DNA of 64,000 bases from Thioclava marina (GTDB taxonomy: Bacteria > Pseudomonadota > Alphaproteobacteria > Rhodobacterales > Rhodobacteraceae), in contig NZ_MPZS01000002.1 of NCBI RefSeq assembly GCF_002020135.1, positions 558,001 through 622,000 on the forward strand, given 5' to 3'. Every line of letters begins with the position of its first letter. Position 1 is the first letter of the stretch. Position numbers and translations under genes: made by a program. The notes below the pieces were generated by a model, which worked only from the letters and a program-made list of their open reading frames with translations, did no database searches and was not told where the DNA came from. Shown in pieces: positions 62,646 through 64,000 of the stretch.

Positions 62646-63515
62646 CTACCAAAGCTTCCTTGCCTGCTCCGCCCAATGTTTGAAAGGCAAAACGGCCCCC
62701 TCGGCGCGGCTTCGGGCCACCAGATCGAGATCCACTTTCGCCAACACCCAGCCGGGTGAGTCGAACGCCCCTTCCACCACCACGCCGCTCTCGGGCCAGA
62801 GCCCATCGGGCGGCGCGAAGATCGCGGCCGCGCCCCGGTTCTCATCGACTGCCGGGCACCAGAGCGCATCGCCCACGGTCGGCGCCTGCACGGTCACGCA
62901 TTGGTTTTCCAGCGCCCGCGCCATCGTCCCGATCCGCACCCGGTTATAGCCCGCGACCGTGTCGGTGCAGGAGGGCACGAGGAGGATCTCCGCCCCGGCT
63001 TCCGCCAGTGCGCGCGCCAGCAGGGGGAATTCGCTGTCGTAGCAGATCGTGACGCCGATCTTGCCAAGCGCGGTGTCGAACAGCACCAGCCCCTCGCCCG
63101 CATCGACATGCCAGATCTCGCGCTCGAAACGGGTCATGATCGCCTTGTCCTGATGCCCGATCAGCCCGCCGGGGCCAAAGAGGCTCGCCCGGTTCACGCG
63201 CTTGGCGCCCTCGATCACCGGGCCCGAGGGCGCAAGGATATGCACTCCATGTCGCGCCGCGAGACGCGCGAAGAGCGCCTCCATCTCCCCGCGCACCCCC
63301 GCGACATGGGTCAGCGAGGCTTCCAGGTCGGCGGCAACCTCCGCGCCACCAAGGCTCGCCAGCTCCATCGCCCCGTATTCGGGAAAGACCAGAAGCTGCG
63401 CACCCTGCCCTACGGCCCCCGCCACCCAGGCCGAAACCTTCGCTGCATAGCCCGCCCAATCCTCGAACCAGTCGAGAGGATAGGCCGCCGCGGCAATCGT
63501 GACCTCGCGGCTCAC
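62646..63515 (-). CDS. Carbon-nitrogen hydrolase (nitrilase superfamily)
   Basis: A 289-aa enzyme with the Glu-Lys-Cys triad: E in LVFPEYGAMEL, K in HQDKAIMTRFE and C in GVTICYDSEFPLL. It hydrolyses an amide or nitrile; the substrate is unknown. The GTG start at 63515 overlaps the stop of the GNAT gene (GTGA), so the pair is translationally coupled, a combination (GNAT plus nitrilase) common in proteobacteria. Confidence 0.9.
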   Translation of the reverse strand: MSREVTIAAAAYPLDWFEDWAGYAAKVSAWVAGAVGQGAQLLVFPEYGAMELASLGGAEVAADLEASLTHVAGVRGEMEALFARLAARHGVHILAPSGPVIEGAKRVNRASLFGPGGLIGHQDKAIMTRFEREIWHVDAGEGLVLFDTALGKIGVTICYDSEFPLLARALAEAGAEILLVPSCTDTVAGYNRVRIGTMARALENQCVTVQAPTVGDALWCPAVDENRGAAAIFAPPDGLWPESGVVVEGAFDSPGWVLAKVDLDLVARSRAEGAVLPFKHWAEQARKLW

Positions 63516-64000
63516 AGCTTGCGCCTCCAGAATTGCAGCGCCTTCTCGGTCTGGTGTTCGTCCCCTAGATCGGTCCATTTGAACCGCGCGATCACGCCCT
63601 CCATCGGCGCATAGCCGCGCTTGCGCCAGAACGTATCGAGCGGGCGGTAATCGGCGGGCTTCAAGGGATGATCGTCGGGCCGGATTACCGAGCAGAAAAC
63701 CGAATGGCTCCGCCCCAGCTCGCGTGCATGGGCCTCGCGGTGATCGAAGAAAGCATGGCCCACTCCCTGCCCGCGATATTCCGGCAGCAGAACCGACTCG
63801 GCGCAGTAGAACACGTCTTCCAGCTTCAACCCCGTGCCCGCGAAGGGCGCTGCGAAATCATCGGCGTGATCTTCCAACGGCGTGCCCGTCGCCGCCCCCA
63901 CCAGTCGGCGCCCGTCGAACGCGCCGACAACGACGGCGGCCTCAGACTCCCGGTAACTCTGGATATAGCGCCGCTCATAGTCCAGCGAGCCGTCATAGAT
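63512..64000 (-). CDS. GNAT-family acetyltransferase (5' end outside the window)
   Basis: The frame stays open to the window edge (IYDGSLDYERRYIQSYRESEAAVVVGAFDGRRLVGAATGTPL...), so the start is missing. The acetyl-CoA-binding motif LLPEYRGQGVGHAFFDHREAHAREL is clear. The C-terminus FWRKRGYAPMEGVIARFKWTDLGDEHQTEKALQFWRRKL is intact. It is coupled to the downstream nitrilase gene. Confidence 0.88.
   Translation of the reverse strand: MYDGSLDYERRYIQSYRESEAAVVVGAFDGRRLVGAATGTPLEDHADDFAAPFAGTGLKLEDVFYCAESVLLPEYRGQGVGHAFFDHREAHARELGRSHSVFCSVIRPDDHPLKPADYRPLDTFWRKRGYAPMEGVIARFKWTDLGDEHQTEKALQFWRRKL

Overview
The window is about 64 kb of high-GC DNA from an alphaproteobacterium, most likely a member of the Rhodobacteraceae (Paracoccus/Thioclava-like; this is inference). 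The best taxonomic hint is the right-hand housekeeping block infA - maf - RNase E/G - yacG - tRNA-Phe(GAA), an arrangement familiar from that family. GC-rich codon use produces many long antisense shadow ORFs, which I left out.

Layout. 0-2.3 kb: a glutamine-synthetase-family gene divergent from a LuxR-type regulator, with two palindromes between them. 2.4-3.7 kb: a family 2 glycosyltransferase (GT copy 1), a decayed topoisomerase-type zinc-finger fragment and two hairpin repeats. 4.2-13.7 kb: an iron-siderophore uptake island (siderophore-interacting reductase, TonB with a damaged N-terminus, FecCDE-type ABC importer, binding protein, esterase, TonB-dependent receptor, AraC regulator). 13.7-24.2 kb: a mosaic with a GT remnant, a PEP-mutase-family enzyme plus Ada, a GNAT, a YqiJ/flotillin pair, a truncated quinone oxidoreductase, a YdeP-type molybdoenzyme and an amidase fragment cut by an IS5-family element. 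25-29 kb: a third hairpin repeat, a MobV-type relaxase, a YdcF protein and GT copy 2, which carries a 189-bp in-frame deletion.

30.4-49.1 kb: a surface-polysaccharide locus. A MarR-like EPS-associated regulator precedes a tightly overlapping operon for legionaminic acid (legB, legC, legG, legI, neuD-like, ptmE, ptmF, legF, ptmA) in the order known from Campylobacter. It continues with an acyltransferase, a polysialyltransferase-like enzyme, a Wzy-like polymerase, a GT2, a Wzx-like flippase and a sulfotransferase, then gmd, fcl and manC for GDP-L-fucose. Together these predict a Wzx/Wzy-type glycan with a nonulosonic acid and fucose, possibly sulfated.

49.3-58.6 kb: a candidate integrative mobilizable element next to tRNA-Phe. 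It has a tyrosine integrase, XRE and RHH regulators, cargo of unknown role (a 162-aa protein, a zinc-ribbon/GIY-YIG protein and a soluble FtsH-like AAA protease), and an alpA-mobC-mobA mobilization block. A convincing overprinted gene sits inside mobA. 58.6-64 kb: tRNA-Phe and the housekeeping block, a stand-alone TnpB next to infA with an unusually AT-rich flank, a nitrilase-family gene, and a GNAT gene running off the window.

The most unusual items are the overprinted mobB-like gene, the soluble FtsH-like/GIY-YIG cargo pair, the 46-bp hairpin repeat family and the stand-alone TnpB.
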